Source: Massospora cicadina (lineage: Eukaryota > Entomophthoromycota > Entomophthoromycetes > Entomophthorales > Entomophthoraceae). Taken from it: a stretch of 64,000 bases of DNA. Every line of letters begins with the position of its first letter. The first letter of the stretch is position 1. A program made the translations under genes and the position numbers. The stretch lies in NCBI GenBank assembly GCA_022478985.1, contig JAKSZP010004212.1:1-64000 (forward strand), in the 5' to 3' direction. Below the pieces are notes generated by a model. That model saw nothing but the letters and a program-made list of their open reading frames with translations. It was not told where the DNA came from and searched no databases. Positions 20,220 to 32,034 of this stretch are shown one piece after another.

Positions 20220-21000
20220 GGCCTTGTACTTCCATATAAGTGAATTTTCTTGTGGAGTTACCTGCATCTGATGGCTATGAAACCATCATGGTGTTGGTGG
20301 ACCGTTTTACAAGGTTCTCCCACTTTATCCCCTTTAGAACACAATAACTGCAGCAGATATGGCTAAGCTCTTTGTATCTCATGTGTTTGCACTTCATGGG
20401 GTTCCCCAGGAGATAAATAGTGACCCTGGTCCACAATTTACCCTGTCTTTTAGAAAAGTTGTGTAAGACTCTTCATATTCACCCCTGCCGCTAAACTTCC
20501 TATCACCTCCAATCAGATGGTCAGACTAAACGAGTGAAACAGTGCCTGGAACAATTCCTGCGGTGTTACATAGTTGTGGACCTTTCAGATTGAGTTTCCC
20601 ATCTTCCCATGGCCAAAATAGCTATAACAACGCCCAGCATGCATCCATTGGTTGTTCTTCATTTTTCGTCAACTATGGGTTTAACCCAGCCTCTAATATT
20701 GAGCCCAGCTGTGGTTAAAAAGTGGAAGCGGTGGTGGGCTTTGCAAAGATTATCTGAAAAGTACACCTAGGTGTGTGAACACAACTTTGGATGCAGCTAT
20801 GCAAGCTTATAAGGAGAATGCTGTTAGAAAGACGGGTAGGTCCTGCGTACAAGGAATGGGATCTTATGATGCTTGATGCTAGAAACATCCCAATCAAGAC
20901 GCCACGCAAAAAAACTGGGGCCAAAGAGGATTGGCCCTACCACATTGTCAGAAAGGTGGGCCACGCATCGTACCATTTGGATCTTCCTTCATCATTCTAG
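20220..21000 (+). pseudogene. Integrase core and GPY/F-like end of copy 1
   Basis: Fragments in several frames are diagnostic: MVLVDRFTRFSHFIPF near 20290-20335, an [11 protein letters not shown] block near 20415 (second catalytic Asp region), and QSDGQTKRVKQCLEQFLR near 20513 (third acidic region; the Glu is Lys here). Frame 20791-21000 then has GPAYKEWDLMMLDARNIPI and a WPYHIVRKVGHASYHLDLP block matching the GPY/F module. Catalytic residues and frames are degraded. Confidence 0.65.
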
Positions 21001-21110
21001 ATCTTTGCCATCTTCCAAGAAAGTAAGCTAACGTTATAGAGGGCCCATCACCAGAGACTCCAGAGGCTTATCTCATGGATGGGGCGTCAGAATGGGAAGT
21101 GGAGTAGATT

Positions 21111-21200
21111 GTAGCCTCACGCCGAGTAAGAAGAAGGCTTGAGTACCTGGTATCCTGGAAGGGATTTGACGCAGCAGAGAACAGTTGGGTACCAGAGTGC
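21111..21200 (+). pseudogene. Chromodomain of copy 1
   Basis: The frame encodes VASRRVRRRLEYLVSWKGFD followed by an AENSWVPE block. This is the hallmark of a chromodomain (beta strands, then W-K-G-x-x-x-x-x-N-x-W-x-P). In chromoviruses it tethers integrase to modified histones. The same module survives in copy 2 at 29197-29285. Confidence 0.7.
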
Positions 21201-21374
21201 AATTGTGCCCATGCCCAAGATCTAATGAAGTACTCCACAAGCGTTTCCCTGAGGCTTCAGGATCCAAGTCCAAGCAAGCCATCGCTGCCATGAAGTTGGC
21301 CCCTGCCCACAAAAACCTTTCCTTGGCGAATGCCCCTAGAGGGGGGGTGGAGCCCAAAAAGGAGGAGAGAGTAA

Positions 21375-22261
21375 TGTCATGTTTACATGACTTCATTGAG
21401 GAACTAACTGCCAAGACAAGTTTGGACGTCAGGAGTCCAAATTAGGTCAAGCTGCAGGACCTCCCTGACTTAAAAAATACCCTGGACTAACGCTGGGTAC
21501 AGGAAAAATGTCTAGGTTGGTCCTGGGGATGTGTGTGATGCCCAGCCTTGCATTACAGCCAGGGTGTTAAAACGCACCAGCTACGTTCTCAATCCAGAAA
21601 TTCGTTATGGTACTTGGGGAACAGGGTTTTAAAATCTGTTCCATTTATAATATTGTCTAATTTAGAGTGAGTCTACTTACAATTTATAACTTGAGTTTGG
21701 CCAATTTTGAGTTACAGAACCATGATGGATGGGATTGTGCTCCTATTGGTTTGTTTAATCTTAGCACCACACTCACAGATTGATGATTCCTCCTCCAATA
21801 TTTAACTATGGATTTTTGAGACCAACTTTTCTTGTTGATCGACTTGCTAAGACTTTCATTAGTTTTTATGTTTTTTGCATGGTCCCTTGGGCGAACCTGT
21901 GTGCGGACCTCCCTAAGGAGGTCTCCAACAATTTAGGGCATTTTAGTTAACAAAGTTAACTGCAGAATCAGGTGCACTACTGGGCCGTCCTGGTCCCCTC
22001 CAGATAAAGGCACCTAAGCACCCCAACACTGATCTGCACATAGTTATGGACTCCACCGTGGGGTCTAACCAAATTGTAATGTTTATTAGTTATCTTGTTG
22101 TTTTCTCTGTGCTGTACACCCTGTCCTTGGGCCCTTGTGCTCCGGGAACCTTCAGTGGTACCTTGTTTCCAATCCCACTAGTGATTAGTTCCCTTGTGGT
22201 ATGGATGTGTATCCCGCACCACTTCTCTGGGAATGAGTGAGTAACAGAAACTCTCTTGACA
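21375..22261 (+). repeat. 3' LTR of chromovirus copy 1
   Basis: Starts TGTCATGTTTACATGACTTC and ends CTCTCTTGACA. The purine-rich aaaaaggaggagagagtaa just before it (21356-21374) is the polypurine tract. Pair of 12707-13596. Confidence 0.75.
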
Positions 22262-22787
22262 ACCTTATAAACCAGGGCTTTTGTCCCAGGTGGAAAGAAA
22301 ATTGAAGATAAGCTGTTGCTGTGCCAAGCCTGATAAAAGTTCTATACTATAGTATAACTCTCAACAATGAACAGGTTGGAGTAGGTCACACTGAGCGCTA
22401 CTTGCACCAATTCATCTACCCAACTTTGTACCATTTATTGAAAGCAGTTGGTTTCCACCACCATGAATTACTCCAGCATCTTCAACTATCTGAAAACTTG
22501 CATACATCTTATCCAATTTTACAACTCTTCTTTTTTTAGTGATAGAATCAGAGTGCAATCCTGAATAGCAAATACTAAATGAAATGCAAGCACTATTGAA
22601 TCACCTTAATATAGGGGTGATGAGATTAATCTGTTCTAAACTCTCCACCCATTTTAGCAATCTAGAAATCATTCTTCACAATCATAACGGGAATAGTACC
22701 ATGGTAGTACAATCCCAGGGTGACACTTGAGAGCATCATGGAGGATTGTTTTAGTTACATTAATGTGTTGATTTATCAAAATCAGGA

Positions 22788-22990
22788 GACCCAGGACAGT
22801 ACTCAATTTTCTGGTCCTTTGGGGATACCAGATGAGCCTGGGCCTCCCAGACTTCTGGGGATGCGTGGACACCCTGGAAGTCCTGGTGCACCTGGATGCC
22901 ATGGTATGCTGGGGCAACCTGGCACCTGGCCCTTCAGGACCCCCCAAGCCTCCAGGGATCAGTAACAGTTCAGGGATTCCAGAAACTAAA
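22788..22990 (+). pseudogene. Collagen-like Gly-X-Y tract, frameshifted
   Basis: In one plus frame, consecutive triplets [22 protein letters not shown] are read (about 22858-22922). After a frame change the neighbouring frame continues with [11 protein letters not shown]. Seven uninterrupted Gly-X-Y triplets rich in Pro are unlikely by chance and are the signature of a collagen triple helix. Stops and frameshifts surround it, and there is an AG acceptor-like end upstream. It may be a decayed exon of a collagen or collagen-like gene, or a retrocopy. Confidence 0.4.
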
Positions 22991-23063
22991 TTTATTCCTT
23001 GTCACAGAAAGAATGAATGCTCAATACCAAGATAGAACACGTTGCTAAGGGAATTGAACTCAC

Positions 23064-23145
23064 ATGAGATGGGGTGCCTTTAGATGAATAAGTCTCTCTA
23101 ACTGCTCATCATGGTCAAATTGAACCTTGGCAGCACTACCATCAT
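23064..23145 (-). other. Possible internal exon (82 nt) on the minus strand
   Basis: On the minus strand, CTTTGTACAG (acceptor-like) precedes an open 82-nt stretch encoding DGSAAKVQFDHDEQLERLIH and a few more residues. It ends exactly at GTGAGT (donor-like, plus 23058-23063). The peptide looks protein-like, but I do not recognise it. No partner exon can be assigned. Confidence 0.2.
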
Positions 23146-23591
23146 CTGTACAAAGGTTGGAGTAGCAAATTCTCACTAACAAACAGCATCAATTTGAGCT
23201 TAAAGATGCAACTTCTAGTATATAAAATGAAGTTAGGCAGTTGGCCCAGATCTTCGCTTCCAAAATTGCCCTTCATTCCGCCCACAAGAGAATCGACCTT
23301 GTTATTGTTGATATGAATAAATTGCATAGTCAAGTAGATCCATCCAGCCACATGAATTTTAAAGATACGAAATCCTCCTAGGCTAAATGGGTACCTCTTG
23401 TGTCCATCCATGTTGTTAACCAGCCAACCCCTCCAGGAAACTCCTTTAGGCTCTCATTTTAAGATAAACTATACTCAGGAAAAGCTAGTGTTTTTATTCC
23501 TGCGCTGTTTAAGTGAAATGGAGGTGGCTACTAATTATCAAAAACTTAAGCATCTAACCAACTGCATTAGCAAAGTTGCTCAAAAAATAAT

Positions 23592-24460
23592 TGTCATAGT
23601 TAATGACATAATTGTGGGATAGATTAGACCAATAATGCTAAGTGGAATAAGGCTAAGAGAACCAATTTAGTGATTTTGCCTGACCTGAAGCACACCCTGG
23701 ACCAACGGTGAGTAAGAGCAAAATATGCTTAGGTTGATTCTGGGGTGCGCATGATGTTTAGAGGAGCTTTACATCCACAGTTCTGATGTGCACCAGTTAT
23801 TCACTTAATTACAATGGTCGTTACATTTGCTAAGAGCGGGCTTTAATTAGATTTTATTTCCAATATTGCTAGATATGGCAAATTCAATAACATCCAATTA
23901 CTCAAGTGCGAGCTTACTTGAGCTATTGCACTATGATAGACAGTAAGTTACACTATTTGTTAATTTGGGCGCATTGCATTACCAGATGGAAAGTGGTTCC
24001 CAACAATTACTTTGTAGTCTAATCAAAAACAATCTTCTTTGTTGGTTGACTAATTAAATAAAAGATCAGTTCATTTTTTATCAGGTGGACTATTGGTTTG
24101 GCCTCTTTGCAGACCTCCTGAAGGTCTTGAATAATATAGGTCAATTTTTTGTTTAAATTAGTAATGGATTCTATTCCCCACTTGGTAAGCCTGGACCCTA
24201 CGGATTGAGGCACCCAAGGACCCAGACATTGATCTGCACTTGGTTATGGACTCCTCTCTGGCGTCTAAATAAGACCTTGGAATTTTAGTTTACCTAGTAA
24301 TTTAAACAATTTTGTACACCCTTTCCTTGGGTACTCTGTGTACTGGCACCTTTTATGATGCCCTTTTCCCTCTTTTATTAGCAGGTTGTTCCCTAGTTGT
24401 GCGGTTGTGCATTCCCAGCCACCTCTCAGGAATGAGAGATTTACAGACACTCTCTTGACA
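23592..24460 (+). repeat. 5' LTR of chromovirus copy 2
   Basis: 869 bp with TGTCA...TGACA ends. The interior matches 30267-31148 (for example the shared blocks cacaccctggaccaacg and taagagcaaaatatgc) and, more loosely, the LTRs of copy 1. Confidence 0.7.
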
Positions 24461-25590
24461 TTAGTCAACCACCATTTTACTATACATGCATTAGAACTAT
24501 CCACGTGGAGCTCTCCATGAGCATTAACTAGGTGCTTTGACCGTTCTTCACAGTCTCTATGCTGCTCACCACAACGTTATGATTTGGTTTACTTTTAGTT
24601 TGGCCAGCGGTAATCTTGTTGAGCTAACTGGTATGTCCCACCCATCCTTCTCAGACCAGGTGATCTCATACCCTTTAGGATCTTTTTGATAATATTTTAA
24701 AACTTACCCCAGAAGTTTATTCTGAAGTTCAACAGGCGTTAGCTTTCATTGCTTTGAAAGCTTCTATTTATATAAATTCAGAATGCTCTCATCCGCCCTC
24801 TCAAAGTGTTAACTACTGTATTGGCTGCCCCAGTGCAGGCATCTGGTTCTATGGTGTTCTGGGCAAAGTCACTTTTATAAGATATAAAAGTCTTTTAACG
24901 CCCTTTGAAAGCACGTCAAACTGGCATGACATCCTTAAAACCTCCTACAAGGTATTTGCTCTGCGTCAGGTGGGACGCCTTTTGTGTGTTTATTAAATGA
25001 AATCTGCAACTGAGCCCAAACCATAACTATATCTGACATCTTTAAACGTCATTTCTTTGTTCAACTATTAATATCCCTGAAAGACACGCTATGGTGTGAC
25101 AGGCTCCCCCTGCCAAATTCAGCTATCTGATTGAAGATATTTGAGGTCATTTCCCCACCTAAACCAGAAAAGGAGCAGGTAATTTGGTTATAATTGTTTC
25201 AACCATGGAGACTCCTATAAATACTGGACCCGAGACATTCAAGCATTTCTTTAAAATGGGAGTAATATTTTCCTTCCAATCCTTTGGTTTTGGTGAAACT
25301 TAAGGGTCAGCAGGGTCTAACCCCAAGTATTCAATTTATGTTTCAGCCAAATTAGCACAAAGATTTTACCCATGAAGACCCCTTATAGTATAGCTTTCAA
25401 AGACATTGATTCTTCTTTAAATGTGGAAGTGTTTCCCTTTGGCCCTCCTTCAGTTTTAGAGGATTTTGAGGGTTTGGAAGAGTCTAGACCCAAAACTAAA
25501 ATTATTAGACCATATGATATAATTTTCACTACTAAACTCTTTTCCGCAGAACCAGCTGAACCCTCATTGGAAGCCTCACTGTGATGGTGT
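24461..25590 (+). pseudogene. Gag region of chromovirus copy 2, broken
   Basis: Short frames (24754-24996 and 25372-25584) lie where gag is in copy 1. The shared leader ttagtcaacca follows the LTR. Peptide similarity to copy 1 is weak but in register around 25230-25330. No zinc knuckle is seen. Confidence 0.4.
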
Positions 25591-26039
25591 TGGATAGCAA
25601 AAATCAGCTAGCTTACATATTAGGTAATGTGCTGTTGAAGCCAAAAACGCAATTTTAATGGAAATTATATAAATACAAATGAGCCAGTCATAAGCTCTTG
25701 CAGGTCCATCTTGGATCCAGTTTCCATTTATCATATCACACTTGAGAACCCACGCTTGACCACCACTAAGATTTGATGAACTTGAGAGGTTTAAAAAGAT
25801 CAATTATTACAATATGCGGGTAAATATGCTACTGCTGAGGATAATGTGGGGTATGTGTCCTCAGTGGTGAGGATGGCTAACTATCCCTCTCCATTTTTTG
25901 ATGCAAAAATTCAATCTGGTGGCATGATTATGCTTGATTAAGATCTTACTGGTGAATTGTTGGTTTTATTGACATAGATAGTAACTAAATTTGTTATTTT
26001 ATGCTTTCTTCTACTCTTTCTTTCCTTTTAGTGAAATTA

Positions 26040-27120
26040 AGAATAACAATTTTGGTGGATAATGGGCCATAATTATATTGACCAAGCCCTAGCTGACTAA
26101 TTTAAGTTAAACTAATTGCCTGGTGGTATGGTTAGGTCAGGGGCCTCCAAGGGTATTACCACCCTAAAAGTTCAGGGGCTAGTTGATTATTAAGTTGGCA
26201 AGTACCACTTAACTGACCGCTTCTTGGCAGTCAAAAAACTCCTGTACCAAATTATTTTGGGACTGGAGTGGCGAGAAAGTTTATATTAAGACCAACATGA
26301 AGCCTATACCTTGACGTTATCCCTGAACGGTGGGCAGGATTTTAATTCTCTTGTCTGAAGGCAACACTCAGGGCAATTTGCTCCAATGGCCAAAGGTACA
26401 CAAACTTAGCCTTGCACCTCTATTGAAGCCCAACTCAAAAGTGCCCTTACCTTCCTGTTTGGAAGGGTTAAAATCTTTCTTTGATGTGGCTTCTTACAAT
26501 ATCTTACCAGTTCATTCTGAGTTTGATTGTGACTTCAAACTCAATGTTGATCTAGATTGCATTTATTTACCAATCTACCCTTTAACTTTACAAGAAGAGG
26601 CAGTCTTAGATGTTTGGGTTAAAGAGAAGCTATCAAAAGGAGCCATATCTTAGTGTACCTCTCCAGTATGCTCATCACTTCCTTTGTGGAAAATGCAGAT
26701 GGTACTCTATGCTGGTGCGTGGATTATGGTAACCTGAATTATGCCACATACCTGATTTGCATTTTATCCTGGTGGAGGCCAAAAATTGATCACTATGTGG
26801 AAAAGCTCAAAATTTTCTCCAGATTGAATTGTTTGAATGCTTTTTATCAGATTTCAATAAAAAAGGGCTAAGAATGGCTCTATGCATTCTTTACCAGGAA
26901 GGGTATTTTCCAATTCTGGGTAATGCCTTCTATGCTCAAGAATGCTCCTGCAGTTTTCCAGCGTTATATTGATGAAGCCTTGGGGAGAGTTATTGGGCAT
27001 ATGCACTGTGGCCTACATGGATGACAATCTGGAGGTTTCCCCCAATCAAGAATCCCATGAAATCCACCTGCTGCAAGTGTTAGAGCTTTGAGGGAGGCGA
27101 ATCTGACGCTGAAAATCAAT
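26040..27120 (+). pseudogene. Protease remnant and reverse transcriptase of copy 2
   Basis: TILVDNG near 26047-26067 is the protease start. RT blocks follow: EEAVLDVWVKEKLSKGAIS (26596-26653), DGTLCWCVDYGNLNYAT near 26700, RLNCLNAFYQISIKKG (26822-26871), LKNAPAVFQRYIDEAL near 26938, and the catalytic YMDD at 27014-27025. Frames change at about 26650, 26750 and 26870. This RT retains both catalytic Asp codons. Confidence 0.65.
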
Positions 27121-27219
27121 AAGTGTGAGTTTTTGGGTCCAAGGTCACCTTCTTGGGCAACATCAACTTTGACAAAGGCCACATGTTCACTACAGACAAG
27201 GAGAAGGCATTTCATGGTT

Positions 27220-27810
27220 GGTCCACACCAATCTTAGTTAAAGAATTAAGAAGCTTTTGGGGACTAGCACCTTCTTTAAAAATTTACGCTAAGTCAATAT
27301 GAGGTAGCGGCACCTTTATATAAGGCTAGTGGGGCCAAGATTTTTCAGTGGTCCTCTGCACTGGAGGATGCCTTCCAAGCTATGAAATGAACCCTGCTTT
27401 CCACATCAATCTTCACCACGTGGACTCTGATAGGAAGTTTATAGCTGCTAGTGATGCTTTAACTTTGCAATAGCTACTGCTCTGTTACAAGTGAGTGAAG
27501 ATGGAGTTGAGCAACCTGTGGGATATTTTTCCTGGAAAATCTCCTTACCTGAGTTGAAATACGCTTTTTTGTGACTAAAATTTTTTGGCGGTATTGGAAG
27601 CACTGAACTACTAACGCCGTCATATACATGGTTCTTCCCAGCCATTCCACGTTTGTACAGATCATTTCGCCCTATTGTACTAACGGGCTCCTCATCTACT
27701 GACCCTGTGGAAAACCTAATGGCATGAGACCCTTTCTCAATTTTTGTTCTCTTATGAGTTTACAAAGGAGGATGAGAATGGGTTGGCTGACGCTCTGAGT
27801 TGAAACCCTC
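27220..27810 (+). pseudogene. RNase H domain of copy 2
   Basis: A decayed version of 18343-18960. The ATSDA-like TDAS region lies near 27450, a GVEQPVGYFSWKISLPELKY block near 27503-27560, and the ADALS motif with TGA at 27801-27803 at the same position as in copy 1. Frames are short. Confidence 0.55.
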
Positions 27811-27829
27811 CTTTAGCTCCTGATCCCAA

Positions 27830-29195
27830 GGAGGTGGAGTTTCATAATACCCACTTGGAAATTCCTCCAGGTAAGGTTGTATTCAAGAAACCCTCCACCA
27901 TGGCGTGCATGCAGATTCTTGCTTCACTGGAGAATCTAGGGGAGTATGGTATGTTCAGAAAGATTTTACTTTATTACTCCCTACCAGCAGAGTATACCAT
28001 GGTTCTGCCAGATGCAAGTTAAATCAGAAGGATATAACCAAGGGGTGCCATATAAAGGATGAAATGTTATGGTTCCAAGGACGCTTATGGGTATCCACCA
28101 GACCCTCCGCCTGTAAATAATCAAGGAACACCATGATGGAATAACTGTAGGGCACTACAGGAAGGCGAAGACATTGGAGCTTATCCGCCACACCTATAAT
28201 TGGAAGGTATTGGTTGCACAGGTTGCAAGTCATTCAGATGATTAACTGGTTTGCATTAGGGTGAAACCAAATTGTCATCCTCTAATGGGGATGTTAATAC
28301 CAGTCCAAAAAAGAGGGCCTGGACTTCCCTCTAAGTCAAATTTTTTGAGCTACCCTTGTCTGAGGGATATGTTCTTATCATAATAGTAGTGGACCAGTTA
28401 AAAAACGCCCATTTATTCCATGTAACGCTACAGTAACTGTGGCATAGATGGCTAAGTTAAGTGCTTTGCATGTTTCCCTCCATGAGGTACTCCAGGAGAT
28501 TATTAGCGACCATGGGCCCCAGTTTACGTTGGCATTTTGGTAAGAGTTGTGAAAATCTCTTCAAAGTTTTATGTGCCGTTCTACTGCCTATCACCCCCAA
28601 TCAGATGGGCAGACAGAGCAAGTGAACCAGTGCCTTATACAGTTCTTGCGGTGTTACACTGCAGATGACCATTCTGATTGGGCTTCTCATCTTCCTCTGG
28701 CTTAAATGGGTATAACAACGCCCAGCATGCTTTATTAGGTGTTGTCCCTTCTTTGTCAACTATGGGTTTAACCATCCTCTAATGTGACCCCAGAGGTGGG
28801 CTAAGGTGGAAGCAGTGGTGGACCTTGCCAAGTTTATCATGAAAGTACACCAAGGGGTCAACACCAATTTGGATGCTACCATGAGGATCTATAATGATAG
28901 CTCAGGTGGCAAGAGACAGGCGGGTCCTGCATACAAGGAGGGAAATCTCGTGATTCTTGATGCCATAAATATTCCAATCAGTCAGCAATGTAAAAAAATG
29001 GGGCAAAAGAGGATAGGACCTTACCTCATTTTCAGAAAGGTGGGCTATGCCTTGTAGCAGTTAGATTTCCCCCATCATTTTGGGTCTTTGCTGTGTTTTA
29101 TGAAAGCAAGATGAACTTGTTTGAGGGTCCTCCACTAGAGAATCCAGAGGCATACCTTGTGGAATGGATACCTGAGTGGGAAGTAGAGGAGTTGT
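27830..29195 (+). pseudogene. Integrase of copy 2 (H2C2 finger, core, GPY/F-like end)
   Basis: The uninterrupted stretch near 27930-28000 shows the insertion point of the solo LTR in copy 1. The H2C2 region is at 28120-28270 and HHDGITVGHYRKAKTLELIR-like residues can be read across a stop. The core acidic region DHGPQFTL is near 28511 and [19 protein letters not shown] near 28601. Frame 28806-29057 carries GPAYKEGNLVILDAINIPI and RIGPYLIFRKVGYA. The third catalytic Glu codon is retained in QTEQVNQ. Confidence 0.6.
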
Positions 29196-29196
29196 A

Positions 29197-29285
29197 GCCT
29201 CCCGTCGTGTAAGGAGAAAACTGGAGTACCTGGTGTCTTAGAAAGGGTTTAATGCCACAGAGAATAGCTGAGTCCCAGAATGTGA
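29197..29285 (+). pseudogene. Chromodomain of copy 2
   Basis: Reads VASRRVRRKLEYLVS, then a stop replaces the first Trp of the W-K-G motif, then KGFNATENS and another stop before VPE. The homologous Trp codons are intact in copy 1, so these are TGG-to-TAG/TGA type changes. Confidence 0.6.
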
Positions 29286-29295
29286 CTGCATCCGT

Positions 29296-30101
29296 TGAGA
29301 ATTGCTTAAGTGAAGCCTCGAATTTAAGGTTAAAATTTTTTTATTATAATAATTTCTACTGACTTATTTATTGCTATCAACATCAGTTTATAATTAGTAT
29401 TTGGAGTTTAACTAGGATTAAGCCATGAAATTATTATAATTAACGAATTTTGTTTTATAGGTCTAATGCCCAAAAACACTAGTAATCTTATGTTTCAAGC
29501 ACTAAGCGATTTCAAATTACAACGCCGAGTTTACAACCTAACAATTCTGGACAGATCGCCCTGCTAGTGCTCTACTGGCCAATGAGATAGGGAAGAAAGC
29601 CCAAGCCAACTTAATATCATCTTGGTATCAAGACTGAGATTGTGTTTAGTGTTCAACTTCTCTATTCACTCATTTACTACCTATTATTCCTTACTAACTA
29701 TTGACAAATAATAAAAAACACTTAACTGTGCTACCATCATTGATCTCAGTCCAACCCTCAATGTTAAATCCTGATCTAATCCAGCTCTGAACCTGGACTG
29801 TGCCATCACCTTCTACATCCCTGAATCTACTTTTATCCTCAAATGTGGTATGCGCCTATCCCTCATCACATTCTTGATTCTTCACTGGCACTTTAAGTAC
29901 CATCTTTTCATTATCAAAATACTTCTTACTCCTTAAATTTATTTTTATATGTTAAAAAAGTCATTTAGCTCTTTGGCGTAGTTTCAAGAAAAAAGAGTAG
30001 TGAGTTTACTCTGTAGTCATTCTATACAGTAAGCTGAGAAATTGGACTGGCTAACTGTTGACCTGTGAAAGTAGCGCATAAAGGAACCTCAAGATACAGC
30101 A
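29296..30101. mobile_element. Probable solo LTR in the 3' part of copy 2 (806 bp)
   Basis: Copy 1 runs straight from the chromodomain tail into cccatgcccaagatctaatg (21206 on), but copy 2 has about 0.8 kb inserted before catgcccaagacctcaat (30103 on). TG...CA ends with flanks TCCGT (29291-29295) and TCCAT (30102-30106) fit an LTR insertion with a nearly perfect duplication. Boundaries are less certain than for 19110-19880. Confidence 0.4.
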
Positions 30102-30266
30102 TCCATGCCCAAGACCTCAATAATGAATCCCACAAGAGTTTCCTGGCTGTAGCAGAGCCCAGGATAAACCAGTCATCGCCGCCATGAAGCTGGCCCCCAC
30201 CCACAAAAACTTTCTCTGGTTGACTCCCCCTGGAGGAGGTGTGGCGCCTCAAATGCCAGAGGATAA

Positions 30267-31148
30267 TGCATGGTTAATGACATAATTGTGAGTACAGACT
30301 GTACCTATATTGATGAGCGGAATAAGGCTAAGAGGACCGAGTTAGTGAACCTGTCTAAACTGAAGCACACCCTGGACCAACGCTGGGTAAGAGCAAAATA
30401 TGCCCAGGTTGGTTCTGGGGTGCTCATGATGGTTGGAGGAGCGTTGCATCCACAGCTCTGAAGTGCACCAGTTATTCACTTAATTGCAATGGGTCATTAC
30501 ATTTGCTGGGAGAACGGGGCTTTGATTCCAATTTGATTTACTATATTGCTAGATATGGCAAATTCAATAGCATCCACTTACTCAAGTACAAGCTTACTTG
30601 AGCTATTGCTTTATGATAGACAGTAAGTTACACCATTGGTTAATTTGGGCGCATTGTCTTACCATATGAAAAGTGGTTCCCAACAATTACTTTAGAGTAG
30701 CATCATCAAAACTAACTTTCCCTGTTGATTGACTAATTAGTAAAAGAACCAGTTCATTTTTTATCAGGTGGCCCTTGGTTTGACCTCTTTACAAACCTCC
30801 TGGAGGAGGCCTTATTATTATAGGTCACTTTATTTTGTCTAAATTAGCTATGGATTCTATTCTCCACTTGTGTAAGCCTAGACCCTACGGATTGAGGCAC
30901 CCAAGAACACAGGCATTGATCTGCATTTGGTGATGGACTCCTTTCTGGCGTCTAATCAAGTCCTTGCATATTAAGTTTATCTAGCGATTTATACAATTCT
31001 GTACACCCCTTTCCTTGGGTCCTCTGTGTACCAGCACTTTTTGCGGTGCCCTTTTTCCCTCTGCTATCAGCATGTTGTTACCTGGTTGTGTGATTGTGCA
31101 TTCCTTACCACCTTTTTGAATGAGAGAGTTACAGGCGCTCTATTGGAA
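30267..31148 (+). repeat. 3' LTR of chromovirus copy 2
   Basis: Pairs with 23592-24460 (shared blocks ttaatgacataattgtg, ggaataaggctaagag, caagcttacttgagctattg-like). It is preceded by a purine-rich agaggataa. Its last bases have decayed, so the end position is approximate. Confidence 0.65.
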
Positions 31149-31415
31149 ATTATGGTCCTCACTTAATGAATTTTCACACTTGGGCCAACACTAAGAAAAC
31201 TTTACTCAGAGAGTTTGGAATGATTTAACCTTGCCAAATATAAAACAGAATTTTATGAGGTTAGCTCAATTGAGGAGAATCTATCAACAAGTTTGCTCAA
31301 AGGCTCTTTCTTAATGCCCAAACTTTATTCGCAGGAATTGACTTACCTTGGATGAAGCAATTAAAGCTGCTTTATATGCGCTCAAAGCCATGCTTAATAT
31401 CAGTTATTACTTTAG

Positions 31416-31679
31416 GTGGTGAAGCATAGCCTTACCTCGCTGCTGCACATTAAGTCAGCTCTTATGGAGATTCCTCCCATTTTCTTTAAGAATGCTGGGC
31501 TACTTATTTACCCTAAAACTCAGCCCCAAATTCTGGCTGTAACGCCACCTGAATTTCCTACCCTGGGCCAGTACTTCATCTATTTTAAGCGTATGAAGCA
31601 AGCTGTGGATAGCTGTTACCAAAGCCTTCAGAATAATGTACCAAAAAGTGGTCAGTTTATGGAAAGAGTCTCTTTCTGA
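31416..31679 (+). pseudogene. Gag-like frame of the dUTPase-bearing gypsy element
   Basis: An 87-codon frame with LGQYFIYFKRMKQAVDSCYQ. It precedes the protease remnant and is therefore probably gag. No zinc knuckle is seen. It might instead belong to a separate fragment next to the chromovirus end at 31148. Confidence 0.3.
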
Positions 31680-32034
31680 TGACAAATCCCAAGCACCTCA
31701 AATTACCAGTTCTATTCCTAGTACTTATGGCTGTTGTTGTATTAGCCGCCCTAGCTGAGTCAATGTACCTTATTCGATTAAAGACAATAATACATAAAAC
31801 TTTCTTATTCTTATATTAGAAGATTACCTAATAAATTCCTGAAATAAGCTCTGTTAGCAAAAGCCAGGCTTTAACAAATAAAACTTATAAACAAGTAGAA
31901 ACTCCTAGTTATGATCTAAACAAAGACCTCAGTTAGCCTCGCTGCAAGCACATAAATAATGTCCTCAACAATTCATACTCTGTTTGTATCATTGACTGTA
32001 TGAGTAAAATTAGTAGTCTATAAATTTAAAGTTT

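Larger units (their letters stand above)
12707..22261 (+). mobile_element. Chromodomain Ty3/gypsy retrotransposon, copy 1 (9.55 kb, degenerate, with nested insertions)
   Basis: Paired LTRs of about 890 bp (12707-13596 and 21375-22261) begin TGTCA and end TGACA. Flanks ACCTC (12702-12706) and ACCTT (22262-22266) are a probable 5-bp target duplication with one mismatch. Internal order is gag, aspartic protease, RT, RNase H, H2C2 zinc finger, integrase, GPY/F-like end, chromodomain, polypurine tract, which is the chromovirus order. The LTRs differ at roughly one base in six over the 140 bp I compared, mostly transitions, so it is old. Two solo-LTR-like segments are nested in it. It is a sister of 23592-31148. 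Confidence 0.75.
22262..23591. other. 1.3-kb interval between the two chromoviruses
   Basis: Not shared with either element. It holds a short collagen-like tract (about 22788-22965), a possible minus-strand exon (23064-23145) and an unassigned minus-strand frame (23142-23411). It may be a scrap of host gene sequence or a processed copy. No LTR ends are seen. Confidence 0.4.
23592..31148 (+). mobile_element. Chromodomain Ty3/gypsy retrotransposon, copy 2 (7.56 kb, degenerate)
   Basis: LTRs at 23592-24460 and about 30267-31148 begin TGTCATAGTTAATGACAT and TGCATGGTTAATGACAT; the left one ends ttgaca and the right one has decayed to ttggaa. Flanks ATAAT (23587-23591) and ATTAT (31149-31153) are a possible target duplication with one mismatch. 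Internal blocks follow copy 1 from gag to chromodomain. It is more decayed than copy 1 and lacks the 1.9-kb gag-side insertion. It carries its own ~0.8-kb insertion after the chromodomain. Confidence 0.7.
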
